64,000 nucleotides of DNA from Anaeramoeba flamelloides (Eukaryota > Metamonada > Anaeramoebidae), in NCBI GenBank assembly GCA_027625915.1, contig JANTQA010000057.1, positions 9,176,001 through 9,240,000 of the forward strand, written 5' to 3'. The notes under the pieces are model-generated. The model had not been told where the DNA came from, did no database searches, and saw only the letters and a program-made list of their open reading frames with translations. The position numbers were made by a program, and so were the translations under genes. Positions 35,630 to 46,975 of the stretch are shown here, piece by piece (position 1 is the first letter of the stretch; each line of letters starts with the position of its first letter).

Positions 35630-35774
35630 GAATGAAAATTCAGTTGGAGAATTGAAGGTAAAACAACACAACCAATCAACACCTTCAAGTGTGGAACTTA
35701 TCCCTGTAGGTTTTTCTTCTTCTTTTAATGTTTTATCATCCTCCCGATTTATCCCTAATTTAAATATTTCATAA
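35630..35774 (+). other. Possible terminal coding exon, unassigned
   Basis: After a TTCTTCAG acceptor, one frame is open for 48 codons to TAA. It reads NENSVGELKVKQHNQSTPSS then VELIPVGFSSSFNVLSSS. Codon use is more balanced than in the flanks. I found no upstream exon that joins in phase, so it may be the end of a small unseen gene or chance. Confidence 0.25.
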
Positions 35775-36665
35775 TTGAATTTAAATCGATAATAGTGTTC
35801 TATGGTTCAAATTTTTCTAAAAAATCTCTTAAAAATTTTAGTGAACAGAAATAAATTATTTATTAAATTTCACAATTAATTATTTTATTTTTTAGACTTT
35901 TTTCTAAATTACTTTAATAAATTGAAAGATAGAAACCAAAAAAATATTTATATTCATACATATAAAAAACAATATTTAGAACCCTTAAAAGAACATATAT
36001 TTTCAATTTTTTAATTTCCAGATTTATTCAATAATTATTAAAATAAAAACTCATAGATGAGTTATTTTTTTTCTTTTTAATGATACTAAACTATTTTTTT
36101 AAAAATAAAGATCGACTTTCTATGGTTATTGGAAGTTGTTTTGAGGTTTTGTCCTAGATTCTTTCAAATAAAATATTTTCAATTTTTTGATCAGAATAAT
36201 TTTTTTTAATTTTATCAAATTTTCTTTTTTTTTTTTTTTTTTTTTTTTTTTTCTTTACTTTTTCTTTCTAATTTGGTCAATTTATTTGATTTTTTTCCTT
36301 TTTTTTTTTAATCCATCCCTTTTTCTCTTTTTTGATCCTTTTCTTTAAGAAAGTCGAAAAATAAAAAAAAAAAAGAGATCCTAAAATAATCATCAATCAT
36401 AAGAAAATTGAGGCTCTATAATATTTTTTAAAATTTAGATATTTATTGGAAAACAAAATTCTTGTTAATCCTTTCTAAGTGAGAAAGTCAGTAATTATTA
36501 AGCTATCATGCCCATTTCAAAAATTTTTTTTCGTTTTTTTTAATTTTAGATTTTATTATTTTTAATTGTTAGAAAATCAGGTTTTTATAAGTTTTGAATA
36601 CTACAAAAGTGAATTATTGGCGAAATTTCATAAATAGTTGCTATTGGACATAAATATAGAAATAG

Positions 36666-36763
36666 ATACACACACACACACAGACATATATATATACATA
36701 CATACATACACACACGCGCGCGCGCGCGTGCACACGCACACACACACACATATATATATATTA
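36666..36763. repeat. Compound microsatellite with a Z-DNA-prone core
   Basis: (CA)n, (TA)n, (CATA)n, (CA)n, then a (CG)n run of about nine units, (CA)n and (TA)n follow one another over about 98 bp. After a single break at CAGACA near the left, purines and pyrimidines alternate almost without exception. The (CG)n core is remarkable in such AT-rich DNA. Confidence 0.9.
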
Positions 36764-38039
36764 CTTATATGAATTTATTATTTCAGGTGAGTTACGATTT
36801 TTGAAATGGAATTTAGTTGTTTTATAAATATACTCCCATAATGTGAAAATAATATTATAAAATTAATCTCTTGAGGATTAATTAACTTTTTAAAAAAAGG
36901 AATTTTGTAACAATTAATCCTCATTTTGAGATAAAATTAAGTAAAATATTTTTCAACTTTGAATCTGAAGATTAACGATTCAATGTTAAAATTTAATCTT
37001 AAAATTTAGAAATTTTTTTACAATCTTTTTTTTTTTACTATTACAAAGGATATTATTAATTATATTATGAAAATATCTTTTTTAAACCTAGAAAATTCAA
37101 CTTCTAACAAAAAGAAATACTTTTTAATATGTTCATTTTTAAACCATAATAAATAACCCGATTTTATTCTTTTCTGTGGGTTATTAACAATATAAGATAT
37201 TAAATATATTGAATAGTCTTTTCCATATTTCTTAATTTTTTTTAATTATTTTCAAAAAAATAAATTAATTCTAATAAATAATTATTGTAAAAAAAAAATA
37301 ATAATTGATATCATCCTATAACTTATTTTAATACAAAAGTTTGTTTTTATACCCTGAATAATAGAAAAAGAATATTACTTAATCTTTGAAACTTCAAGAA
37401 ATTTTATAAATATTTGTAATCAAAATAAATGATCAATTTTTTTTTAATCTCCAAGGATTCAATATTGGATTGATTTTTATTGTATTATTAAAATAAGATT
37501 CAAATTCCAAGGTTATTTGCTCATAAACTCCATTTCACTCAAAGTGTCCTAGCCAAAAATGAAAAAGTCACTTTATTTTTAAGAATTAACCAAACTTTGA
37601 TTGTTTAGAAATCCGAGAAATAATAATCTTCATATAAGAGTCGATAATCATATAGGAAAACCCTGAACAAACTATAAATTTTCAAAAAAAAAAAAAATGT
37701 TAAAAAATTTTTTGGGCAGCATTCATTGGAACATCTCGTGCAAAATTCTCAATTTCTTTAGGATTTTAAAATTGTTGATAATAAGATTTTTTACTTGTAA
37801 ATGTATGAATTTTTAAAGAACATACAAAAACTCACTTTTCTTAATGTTAATTAGGTTTTTCTTATATTTTTTTTTCAAATGTAATTTTTAAAAAAAAAAT
37901 AAAAAAGAAAAGAAGAGAAAAAAAAAAAAAAAAAGAAAAAATTACAAAAAAAAAAATTTTACAAAATGCGAAAAAATGATTCAGATCTAAAAATTGAAAA
38001 TTGAGTTTGAAAAGAATAATCAATTAAACTATAGAATGT

Positions 38040-38720
38040 GTTCTATTTCTTCAATAAAACTGAGGCCCTTTGAAAGAAAAAGAGTTTATTTATAAACAAC
38101 ACAAATAAGTGTCTTTAGTGTTTTGATTTGAAAAAAATCACTTTGTTATGTTATGAGTATGGTCTGGAAGAACGAGAAAGATGATAGTGTTCGAAGTGAT
38201 ATAAGATGATACTGAGGAGTTCAAAGAATAACTATTAATATAATCTTAACACTAGTACAATCTTATTATTTTGAGTCTGGGGGGAGATACAAAAACCGGA
38301 ATTATAAAAGATGATTGTTGAACAAATGAAACAAGATGAGATTCTATTTATTTTTGGAACTCAGGATCTAACTCTACACAACAAGACAATAAAAAAACAA
38401 ACTAATTTAAACCAAAACAACCAATTGGTTATTTTTTAATGGTACTTTATAGAACTTGTTCTTCAAAAGATCTTTTTCTCCCAACTCAGTAGTTATCGAA
38501 AATACTGAAGTTAAATTTTACATTTTCATCTTTGGATACAAAACTTTGTTTAAACTCCCACATAAACAAAATAGATCGTCCAACTATTCAACCAGTATCT
38601 CTATCTATCCCTACTTTTATTTCATGCTTATTTAGAAACAACAACAGAAGTTGATCAAACATAAAACACGCGTCTATTATATGTTATTAACAGTAACTGA
38701 TTTTGAGTATTCCTCTAAAA
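38040..38720. other. Less AT-rich block, possible old solo LTR or other element
   Basis: This block is visibly more complex than its flanks. On the minus strand it starts near TGTTAATAACATATAATAGA and contains a TATA-like TTTATAAATAAA at about 38,083-38,094, ending near ATAGAACACA. That arrangement is compatible with a worn solo LTR. I see no second copy, no clear target duplication and no reading frame, so the call is weak. Confidence 0.2.
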
Positions 38721-39627
38721 ATTTTTGACTTCGCGTAGCAAAAAAAAATGTTTTTGTTATTTTTCTAAATTCTTTAATTTGTAATTATGTTTTTTTTTCA
38801 TTTTGAAAACCTTCTATAAGTGGTTTCTTTTCTCCTTTTTTCAAAGAAAAAAAGAGAACCAACCAAATGTTTTTCTATTTTTTAAAAATGATATTGATTT
38901 CTTTCCAACCAAAACCAAAAACGCTGTTTGGTTTTGGGCATTGCTTTTAACCAAAGTAATAGAATTCATTCAATTTCCAACCTTGAAGGGAAAATTGATG
39001 GACTTTTTTCTTTGTCGCCTATTGAACAAATAATTGAGTGACTTGAACGAAATTAATTTTCAAATGTTGTAAATCCTTGAGTGTGGCGATCCTTTGGGAT
39101 TTATGAGATTAACAACCTCCTAAATAAATTGGTTAAACTCTTCTAAAATAACTTTAACATTTTTAAAGACTAATTTATTAGTAAAATGCTTCCTATTTTA
39201 CCCAAATTGAATTCAAAATTAAAAAGATCAGTAAAATTTTCAAACTTTGCATAATTTACTAAGAATTTCACAAAATCTTTCCACAATGTCTACAATACTA
39301 TCCTAAACTTTTTTCAGCATTCTAATCTCTTTCTTATCGATAGTTATGAGGAATTATATACTTGAAATTTTTCAAATAAAAAGTTTGAGTTTAAAAAAAA
39401 TATATAGCATAGATATTTGCAAATTAGTTTAATTTCTGAAAATATAGAATTTTTTATGAGTAGTTTTTTTCTTGATTTGGTTAATTGTTTGAGCTCAAGA
39501 AAATTGTTTTGTTATTTTGTGGACAAATTATTATTGATTTGAAAATTTAAATGAACATTTGATTAATATTAGTTTCCTATTCTTTTTTTTTTCTTTACTC
39601 TTCATTTTTTTTTTTTTTTTTAGGTAA

Positions 39628-42036
39628 TTAATTCTTTTTGTGTCTAATTTTATTTTTTTTCTCAAGTTTTGCCCACTTTTTACTTTTCGTCTTCTTCTTC
39701 TCCTTCTTCTTTCCTTCCTTTTCTTTTCTCCTTCTTTTCTTTCCTTCCTTTTCTTTCCCCCTTCTTTTCTTTCCTTCCGTTTCTTTTTCCCTTCTTTTCT
39801 TTCTTTCTTTTTTCTCCTTCTTTCTCAATTTTTTCAATTTTTTTTTTTTGCTTTTTTTTTTTTTTTTCAAATAGTGCTTTTTTGTTATCAACCTCAATTT
39901 ATTAAAATCTAAATTCAAAATTTTTGACAAATATTGTCCTATATTTTTTGTAGTCAATAAAATTAAACTTTGAGGTTGAATTATTGTTTTTGTAAATGGG
40001 CAAATATTTGATGGCTTTTTTTTTAATTCTTTTTTCCATGTAGTTTGGTCTAATACATAACCCGTAGAAGATAAACAAGGTACCTTTATTTCCACCCCAG
40101 TTATAGAGTCGATCAATCCTGGCAATGGATTTAAATATTGTTCTTCTTCTTCTTGATTTTTTTGATTTGGATCAATATTTTTCTCATCAAGAGTTTTGCT
40201 CTTTTGATCATTAAGGTTTTTGTTACTGTTATTATTTCTGTTTTTGGGAACGTTGGAATTGGATTCTACATTTTGATAAATTATATTTTGAAGTTTACTT
40301 TTTTTTGTTTGAAGGTTCTGAATATCATTTTCCCTGTCTTGGTTTAAAATCGTATTTGAAGATATCCTGCTATTCGTTAGTTTTTTTGTTTTTAAAAGTT
40401 TTTCATTTTCAGTTTTTTCAATTACCATTTGATTAAGTTTTTCTTCTCTTTCATTTTTTTTGATCTCTTCTTCTTGTTTCACTTCAAATTCCTCTTCCTC
40501 TTCATCTGTAAAAGAAAACTCGTCATCATAGTCTTGATTCAATTCAAAATTTTTCATTATTTCTTCTTCCTCTTGCCATGGCCATTGCCATTTCCCTTGC
40601 CCTTGCCCTTGCCCTTCTTCTTCTTTTAACAGTTGTTTAAGAATAGTATTTTGTTTTAATGGATCTATATTTTCAAGTATTAAATCCCCAAATTCTTGAA
40701 ATTTTTGATTTAAAAGAGTTTTCCTTGTCATAATTTCATTTTCAGTAAAGACAATTGGCACAAGATTCCGCGGCATTGGTTTTAATTGTTTCGGAAGTGT
40801 CTGCAATGCAAGCTTGTCACGCTTTTTCTTCTTGGTAATTCCTTGGCTTTTTGGAATTTGCTTAATTCTTAACCGAGTGGATTTTCTTTTCCTTTTTATT
40901 GATCGGAGGTCCTTATTCGTTGTTTTAGGAGGATCAATTGTAACTCCGTTTCGAGAATTTGGATCAACTGTTTTTCTTTTCCTTTCCCCAATTCGATTCG
41001 TCGCAATTTTTGACTTTGTTTTTCTTCTTTTTGTGTTCGCTTTATGCTTTTGGTATTTGTCTTTATACTCTTCAGAAAAATTTATGTCATTTTTGAGCCT
41101 TAATTTGAAATGATCAAGACAATCTCTGCCAATCCTTCCTTGAATTGTTTGTGAAAATAATCCCCATCCTCGATTCACCCCAAATTTTTTGCATCTTTTG
41201 AGAAATACTTCTTCTTCTTCTTGGGTCCACTTACCAACTTTTAATTCTTCGCCGGGATGATTAAAATGTAAATAAAACAAATTGTTGTTTGTACCAAATG
41301 CAAGCCATGTCCTTCTTTTGGTCAGGGTCCATTTATTCCAACCACGAGGCAAGGATCGTAAAAGGGCTTTTTTGTCATCCTGATTTTGCTTTCCTCTCGT
41401 TTTTGCTTGGGTTGTGTGGGGGTTTGTTTGCAAATCTAATTTTGTTTGTGTTTGTTGTTTTTGTTGAAATTTGTTCTTAGTGTTAAATTGATAATTAATT
41501 CGATAATCTTTTGAATTTAAATGCACACCAAAAATGCCATGCTCTGATCGACAGATTTTTGTTTTCAGAATGAAATTTTTATAACAAGAAATTCTTTCTT
41601 CTTTTGTTAGTGTATTTGTATTTAATGTTGTAACTTTGGCAATTTGGTTTTCTTCAGCTTGCTTTTTTTGTTGTTTTTTAATTTTTTTGTTTTCATTCTT
41701 TTTTGTTTCATTACCCTTTTCATTTTCAGTTTTGATTTCTAAATCCATTAATGATTCTTCGCCTTTGCCTTCGTCTTCTTCTTTGCCTTCGTCTTCGTCT
41801 TCATCTTCATATTCTTGATCCGTTTTTAAATGTAGGCTGTTTTGTTGTGGGAAAAGATTTAAATAATCTTTTTTATTGTTTAATTGAAGATGAAAAATTA
41901 ATTGATTTGAAAATTTTTTCGGATAAAGTGGTGGGTATTCTTGAAAATTATGGTTGTTATTATTTTTGGTATTAACAAAAAGGTTTCTTTGAATTTGGTC
42001 AGAATTCTGTTTACTTGCTAAATTTCTTTTCGACAT
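39628..42036 (-). CDS. SANT/Myb-domain protein with a C-terminal U-box-like module
   Basis: A single-exon frame of 802 residues. About 70-95 are acidic (Glu/Asp). Residues about 240-260 hold a conserved-looking RGWNKWT...RRTWLAFG stretch. About 265-325 form a SANT/Myb repeat, GKWTQEEEEVFLKRCKKFG then RGWGLFSQTIQGRIGRDCLD, with the spaced Trp/Phe residues of the fold. The middle is basic, then acidic, with a GQGQGQGKW run from tandem repeats. About 640-700 read LIDSITGVEIKVPCLSSTGY, VLD..TW, NICPFTK: a U-box-like layout (substrate side V..P, then CPFT) without a full set of zinc ligands. The tail from 720 is a Lys/Arg/Glu repeat. SANT proteins act on chromatin or RNA complexes; the U-box-like part hints at protein interaction or ubiquitin transfer. 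The function is otherwise unknown. The tail could be an overextension of the frame. Confidence 0.85.
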   Translation of the reverse strand: MSKRNLASKQNSDQIQRNLFVNTKNNNNHNFQEYPPLYPKKFSNQLIFHLQLNNKKDYLNLFPQQNSLHLKTDQEYEDEDEDEGKEEDEGKGEESLMDLEIKTENEKGNETKKNENKKIKKQQKKQAEENQIAKVTTLNTNTLTKEERISCYKNFILKTKICRSEHGIFGVHLNSKDYRINYQFNTKNKFQQKQQTQTKLDLQTNPHTTQAKTRGKQNQDDKKALLRSLPRGWNKWTLTKRRTWLAFGTNNNLFYLHFNHPGEELKVGKWTQEEEEVFLKRCKKFGVNRGWGLFSQTIQGRIGRDCLDHFKLRLKNDINFSEEYKDKYQKHKANTKRRKTKSKIATNRIGERKRKTVDPNSRNGVTIDPPKTTNKDLRSIKRKRKSTRLRIKQIPKSQGITKKKKRDKLALQTLPKQLKPMPRNLVPIVFTENEIMTRKTLLNQKFQEFGDLILENIDPLKQNTILKQLLKEEEGQGQGQGKWQWPWQEEEEIMKNFELNQDYDDEFSFTDEEEEEFEVKQEEEIKKNEREEKLNQMVIEKTENEKLLKTKKLTNSRISSNTILNQDRENDIQNLQTKKSKLQNIIYQNVESNSNVPKNRNNNSNKNLNDQKSKTLDEKNIDPNQKNQEEEEQYLNPLPGLIDSITGVEIKVPCLSSTGYVLDQTTWKKELKKKPSNICPFTKTIIQPQSLILLTTKNIGQYLSKILNLDFNKLRLITKKHYLKKKKKSKKKKLKKLRKKEKKERKKRREKETEGKKRRGKEKEGKKRRRKEKEGKKKEKKKTKSKKWAKLEKKNKIRHKKN

Positions 42037-44501
42037 CTAATTTTCTTTTTTGTTTTTTCTTTTTTAATTTTCTTTTCTTTTTTTTTCTTTTCTTTTTTTT
42101 TCTTTTCTTTTAGTTTTGAATATTTTGTTTTTACTTCGAGAGTCAAAATTAAGACTGGTGTTCGAGAATAAGTTAAGTTTTGTGAACGAGTTTATTGGCT
42201 AATCACCAAAAAATCAAAAAAAAAAAAAATGATTTTTTTCTTCATCTAATATTTTTTTGTAAAGTGTCTAATTACTCTTATTTTTTTTTAATCCAAATTG
42301 TAATAGAATAATTCTTTACACAAGGATACAATTAAACTTGAGAAGTAGACACAATCATCAACTTTATAGAAATGAGATATCATTTTTAAAAGAGTTGATG
42401 TTTGTCCAAATGAAATTTTCCGTTAAAAGATCTAAATATTTTTCATTTTGGATTTTTGGATCAAATTATCATAAAGAAAAATTTGTCAAAAAATTTTTGT
42501 TGACGTAATATCACTTTTAGTAATTTCTGGGAGAGAATTTGTTAATTACTTTTAACCTTGAAAGTTTAATCTTATATTTATAATAATAAAAATAAATCAA
42601 ATATTGAATCCTTGAAGAGCTAAAAAAAAATTGATCATTTATTTTATTCACCTATATTTATTAAATTTCTTGAAATTAAAGAGATTAAGTCAATATACTT
42701 TTTCAAATATTCAGAGTATAAACAAGGAACTATTATTTTTAAAATCAGTTATTTGATAATATCTTGTATTTTTTTATTATTAGAATTATTAATTTGAATT
42801 ATTTTTATTTGTTTGAAAATCTTGTAAAAAAATTGTGAAATAATTGAGAATCTATTGATAGATTTAATCTTTTTGTTGTACATAACCCAATGGAAAAATT
42901 AAGATTTTGTTTATTAATTAATAATTACAAATGATCAACTTAAAAAGTATTTCTTTGGTTATATGTTGAATTTTACAGGTTTTAAATAGGTATTTTGGTA
43001 GAATTTTTAATTTGATTATTTGGTTTGTTTTCTCATATTTTTTTATTCAATAAAAAGAAAAAATAGATTTGAATTGTTCTTTGAATCAAAATATTATATT
43101 ATTAAAAGTTTAGTATAAAAATTGTAATTATTTTGAAAAAAAGTTGATTTTTTAAACTTGGTTATTTTAGAACTTAGTGGTTTTATTTTTAAATTGCATT
43201 TTGGCACAATTCCTTTAAAAAAAAAAACAAGATTTCTTTCTTCTTTCAAAAAAAATAATTATTTTTTCACATAATCAAGAAATCTGCTGAATTTTGAACT
43301 TTACCAAAATGATAAAAATAGATCAAACTTTTCAAAACAATAATTCATTTCTGAAAATATCTTTTAAAAGTAAGTTTGGTTTTGTAATAATCAGATTTTT
43401 ACTTTATTTTTCAATTTCAAGATGCAATAAATCTTTTTTGGATTTGAAATTAAATTCACTTGAAATTTTTTTTTTAGTTTACTGATCAACTAATTAAAAT
43501 GAGAAGATAAAAAATATATTCTTGACAAAAAGAACCAATTTATAACAGTAAAAGATCCAAGGAAAACCTTTTAAAGCAACCAATTTTTAATCAAAGATTG
43601 GAAACTTACCATATTAGAAAAAAAATTCAATCCAATTTCAAATTGGGAACCTTATCTAAAAGAAAAATTAGAATCAATTAAAAGAAGAAATAAATTAACT
43701 TTAAAGAATAATCTGGTTTATTCTATTCAATTTTTTAAGCAAAAAAAAAATTAGATCTTGATTATCAAAAATTCGTGAATTATTTTGAAGATCTCTAAAA
43801 ATATAAACAATTTTGACATTCAAAAAATGTTAAATGAATTAATCAATCAAATAACACCCCAACAAAATTATATGATTTATATACTTTTATTCTATTGAAT
43901 CTAAGATTTTTTTTTAAATAATTAATTTGTTTCTTTGATTACAGCCATTCCAAAACTATCATGTAAATTGTCAGATTTTGAAATTGATTTTTCAAGGTCT
44001 ATTAAATACAAAAAAAAAAAAAATTCTTTTGGTATAAGTTATAACAAAATTTCAGTTTTTTCCAGACGTTTTCTTAAAAAAAGATTTTGTGTGATAAACT
44101 GAGAAAAAATCAATTTTTTTATGAAATAAATTCAAAAAGAAAAAATTAAGATTGGTAAGATCTAAAAATAGAATTTAATAATTACTATGAAAATATCTTA
44201 CTGATTGATTTTAAGGAGTTAATAAATCAATAATCCACCAATAAAAACCTGAAATTTTTTTATATAATTATTGACCATTGATAAGGTTTGAAATGAAAAA
44301 TATAGATTGAATCATTTTTAACAAAAGTAGAAATTTTTGGTCTATTTTAAAATTTCACTGTTGTGATAGGTTATCATAAGGCCATAAAATCCTGTTAGAG
44401 AAAAAAGCAAGTGTGAGATAGAAAATAAATTTTTTAAATATCATCAATTTCACTTAAGATCGGGAACTGCTTTAATGAAATAATATAAACTCTTTTTCAG
44501 T

Positions 44502-44533
<32 letters not shown>

Positions 44534-45889
44534 AAATATTTAAGTAAAACAAAATTATGAGTTTATTCAAGTATTCTTATTAGAGTAAAGGTTTAAATTT
44601 TTAGATCAGTCCATTTTTTATAATTAGGTCACATTTGTTTTTAGATCTTTTTTGATTTATGTTTGTTTGTTTTTTATCTTATCTTTATCATTTTTCTTTT
44701 TTTGAATCCATTTGGAAGAAAAATGAAAAATTAAACTCCAAATTAAATTCCAGATAATTAAGATTTATAATTTCTTTTTAAAATTAATATATTGACGATT
44801 CAATCATCGTATTGTAAAAAATCTAAATTTCATAATAAAAAATTGAAATATTTTGCATCAACCATTCAATGAAAGATACCCAAAAAATTCTTTAACATTT
44901 TATTTTTTTCAAAAATTTCAACTTTATCCTGGTATTTCTTTTATGAGTATGAAATCTAATCAAAAGGTTATTATTTTTTCAATAATTTCTAAATAATCAT
45001 ATTTTGTTGTGTTCTTCAAAAAAATGAATTTTTTAATTTTTAGGATAGGATACATATAGTGAAATGGGGTTTATATATATTTATATAACCATTTTTTGTT
45101 AAAGTTGCCCAGTTGGAGTGAGTTAATTACAAGTTTTTAAGGGCTTGAATTGATAGTAGAAGTAAAAATTCAATTTTGGAAATTTCAAAATTGAAAAAAT
45201 TTTTTGATAAATTTTCTTTTTTTTAGGATGAAAATTCATTTGCAAATTCTTTTTTCATAAAACATTAATAAAGCTGTTTGTAAAAAAATGTTATTTTAAT
45301 GTTACTATAATAGTGAAAATGATTGTAGAGAAATCTTATTTATTTCTATTGGATTTTTATTTGATCTTCAATTTAATAGTATAATGAACATTGTTGTTTT
45401 TCTCTATTAGTCTGAATAAGAATTTTGGTTTTTTTATTCTTCCAAAAATATATTGATTTAGTTTTATTCATCCAGAGATCAGTTATTTTATAATATGTAT
45501 TATTCTACTTATTTCTTTTATAATCTTCAGAGGTCGATTATAAAAGTTTATTTGATATTTGAAAAAAAATGATGGTTCTTTTGGCTGAAAAAACGTTTTC
45601 ATATATATATATATATATAAATCTGTGCAACTTATACTTTAAACAAGAAATTAATTACATAAATAACAAAATTTCTTTTTCTCAAAAATATAAATTTGAT
45701 TGGAAAAAAAGATAAAAAAAAAAAAAACATTTAAAGATGGGTAAAAATTTTATTAAATTCCCAAATAAATCAAAATTAAGAGAGTGGATAATTTTCTTAA
45801 TGTTTGTAAATATGTAACAATTGAAAGAGTAGAAAAAAAGAATCACAAAAATGAAAAAAATAATTATCAGAAAAGAAGAAGGATTTATA
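42037..45889. other. Intergenic DNA between SANT gene and RAD52 gene
   Basis: This lies upstream of the SANT gene and downstream of RAD52. It holds a T-rich leader with TTTTCTTT repeats (42,050-42,110), the repeat blocks at 44,880-45,040 and 45,300-45,560, and an (AT)n run at 45,600-45,618. No gene was supported. Confidence 0.65.
44860..45560 (-). repeat. Dispersed repeat, related to R2 and to 15.4 kb
   Basis: The part 45,300-45,560 is the reverse complement of blocks in R2 copies 1 and 2 (TCTACAATCATTTTCAC; ATGTATTATTCTACTTATTT). The part 44,880-45,040 matches 15,380-15,570 directly. Either two elements are juxtaposed or one larger family is rearranged. Confidence 0.5.
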
Positions 45890-46975
45890 TTATAGTATAC
45901 TGAGCCCATTGTTTGACAGGCCATTTCGTTGGGTTTGTGTTAATGGATTTGATTGAAAGGGAGTCCTGTTTGTTAGTTGTTTGTTCATCTGGTTATTAAA
46001 ATTTAGGGGATTTCTGATATTTTGATAGGAATTCATATTAGTAGTGGAAGATTGGAAATTCATAAGAGTTTGTTGTTGTTGTTGCTGTTGAAACTGATTT
46101 TGATTCAAACTTGTTGAAAGGTTTACTTGCTTCTGTTGTTGTTGTTGTTGCAATTGTTGTTGTTGAAGTTGCAGTTGCTGTTGTTGAAGTAATTGGGTAT
46201 TTTGTTGAAAAAATTGTGGTTGCTGAACGGTTCGTTGTTGAACATTTGGTTGCTGGATGCGAGGTTGTTGAATACTTTGTTGCTGTGTGAGTTGATGACT
46301 ATTGTTCTTTTGAGGGGATGTGTTTACACCCATTGGATCCTTCTTAATCTTGAGATTTGAAGACAAATTTGAATTCGGCATTTGTGTGTTTTTACGGGGC
46401 TTTTTTAATTCATATTTGATCTCGGCGTCTGCAGCTTCATAGACACTACGCGATTTTCTTTTTTTTTCATAACGAGTGAATTCATCTTCTTTGATTGAAA
46501 GTCCATTTCCAAGATAATTGCCAAACAATTTGAGTGCCCTTTTCGTTGCGTCGGTGATCGCCTTTTTTTTTCCACTCTCCAAGCAGAGAAACTTATTTTT
46601 CATCCCGGAAGAGGCACCAAAGCCAAAGCCTTCACGAAAAGAACCGTCTTTTAAAGTCACACGCACTAAAGCTGAAACTGCTACTTCAAATTTCCCTTCT
46701 CTTGTTTGTCCAAAGTGATCTTGATTCACTGAGATGATCTGTGAAGACCAACCATTAAAGCCAAAGACGCGATTTGCCAAATCAATTACAATCCATGCAC
46801 ACACATAATCAAAGGTTCCACCTCCGCCAGGTCTTTTTGATAAGTGCTCCTTTGCTATTGGCTGGCTCAATTGTTTTTGAATGCCACTGTGTTCTTTTTC
46901 GGTAAACTCTTGTAAGCCAAATAAGGTTCCTCCAAATTTCTTTTTTTTTTTTTTTTTTTGTTCCTGTTTTAGCAT
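45890..46975 (-). CDS. RAD52: RAD52 DNA recombination mediator
   Basis: Anneals single-stranded DNA and helps load recombinase during double-strand break repair in the nucleus. The frame starting at the ATG 46975-46973 gives 361 residues. The N-terminal RAD52 domain (about 20-160) contains RPGGGG, IDLANRVFGFNGW, the VSALVRVTLKDGSF strand, GFGFGASSGMKNK, then AITDATKRALKLFGNYLGN, all typical of the annealing domain. The rest is Asn/Gln-rich with long poly-Gln runs (about 240-330). I see no clear RPA- or RAD51-binding motif, as is common outside animals and fungi. The frame stays open 48 codons further upstream to 47119, but that part is Leu/Lys/Phe-rich and unlike the family, so I chose the inner start. 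An AG right after it (AAAACAG) means a 5' intron is possible. Confidence 0.93.
   Translation of the reverse strand: MLKQEQKKKKKKKFGGTLFGLQEFTEKEHSGIQKQLSQPIAKEHLSKRPGGGGTFDYVCAWIVIDLANRVFGFNGWSSQIISVNQDHFGQTREGKFEVAVSALVRVTLKDGSFREGFGFGASSGMKNKFLCLESGKKKAITDATKRALKLFGNYLGNGLSIKEDEFTRYEKKRKSRSVYEAADAEIKYELKKPRKNTQMPNSNLSSNLKIKKDPMGVNTSPQKNNSHQLTQQQSIQQPRIQQPNVQQRTVQQPQFFQQNTQLLQQQQLQLQQQQLQQQQQQKQVNLSTSLNQNQFQQQQQQQTLMNFQSSTTNMNSYQNIRNPLNFNNQMNKQLTNRTPFQSNPLTQTQRNGLSNNGLSIL

Larger units (their letters stand above)
35011..39627. other. Intergenic DNA with microsatellite and a complex block
   Basis: This holds a possible coding fragment (35,630-35,774), a T-run near 36,230, a long alternating purine-pyrimidine microsatellite (36,666-36,763), A-runs near 37,920 and a more complex, less AT-rich block at 38,040-38,720. 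A 76-codon open frame at 38,803-39,033 has no recognisable features. No complete gene was found. Confidence 0.6.

Noticed and set aside
39638-41975. Many plus-strand Phe/Ser/Leu-rich frames opposite the SANT gene
   Set aside because: They are antisense shadows of Lys/Glu-rich coding sequence.
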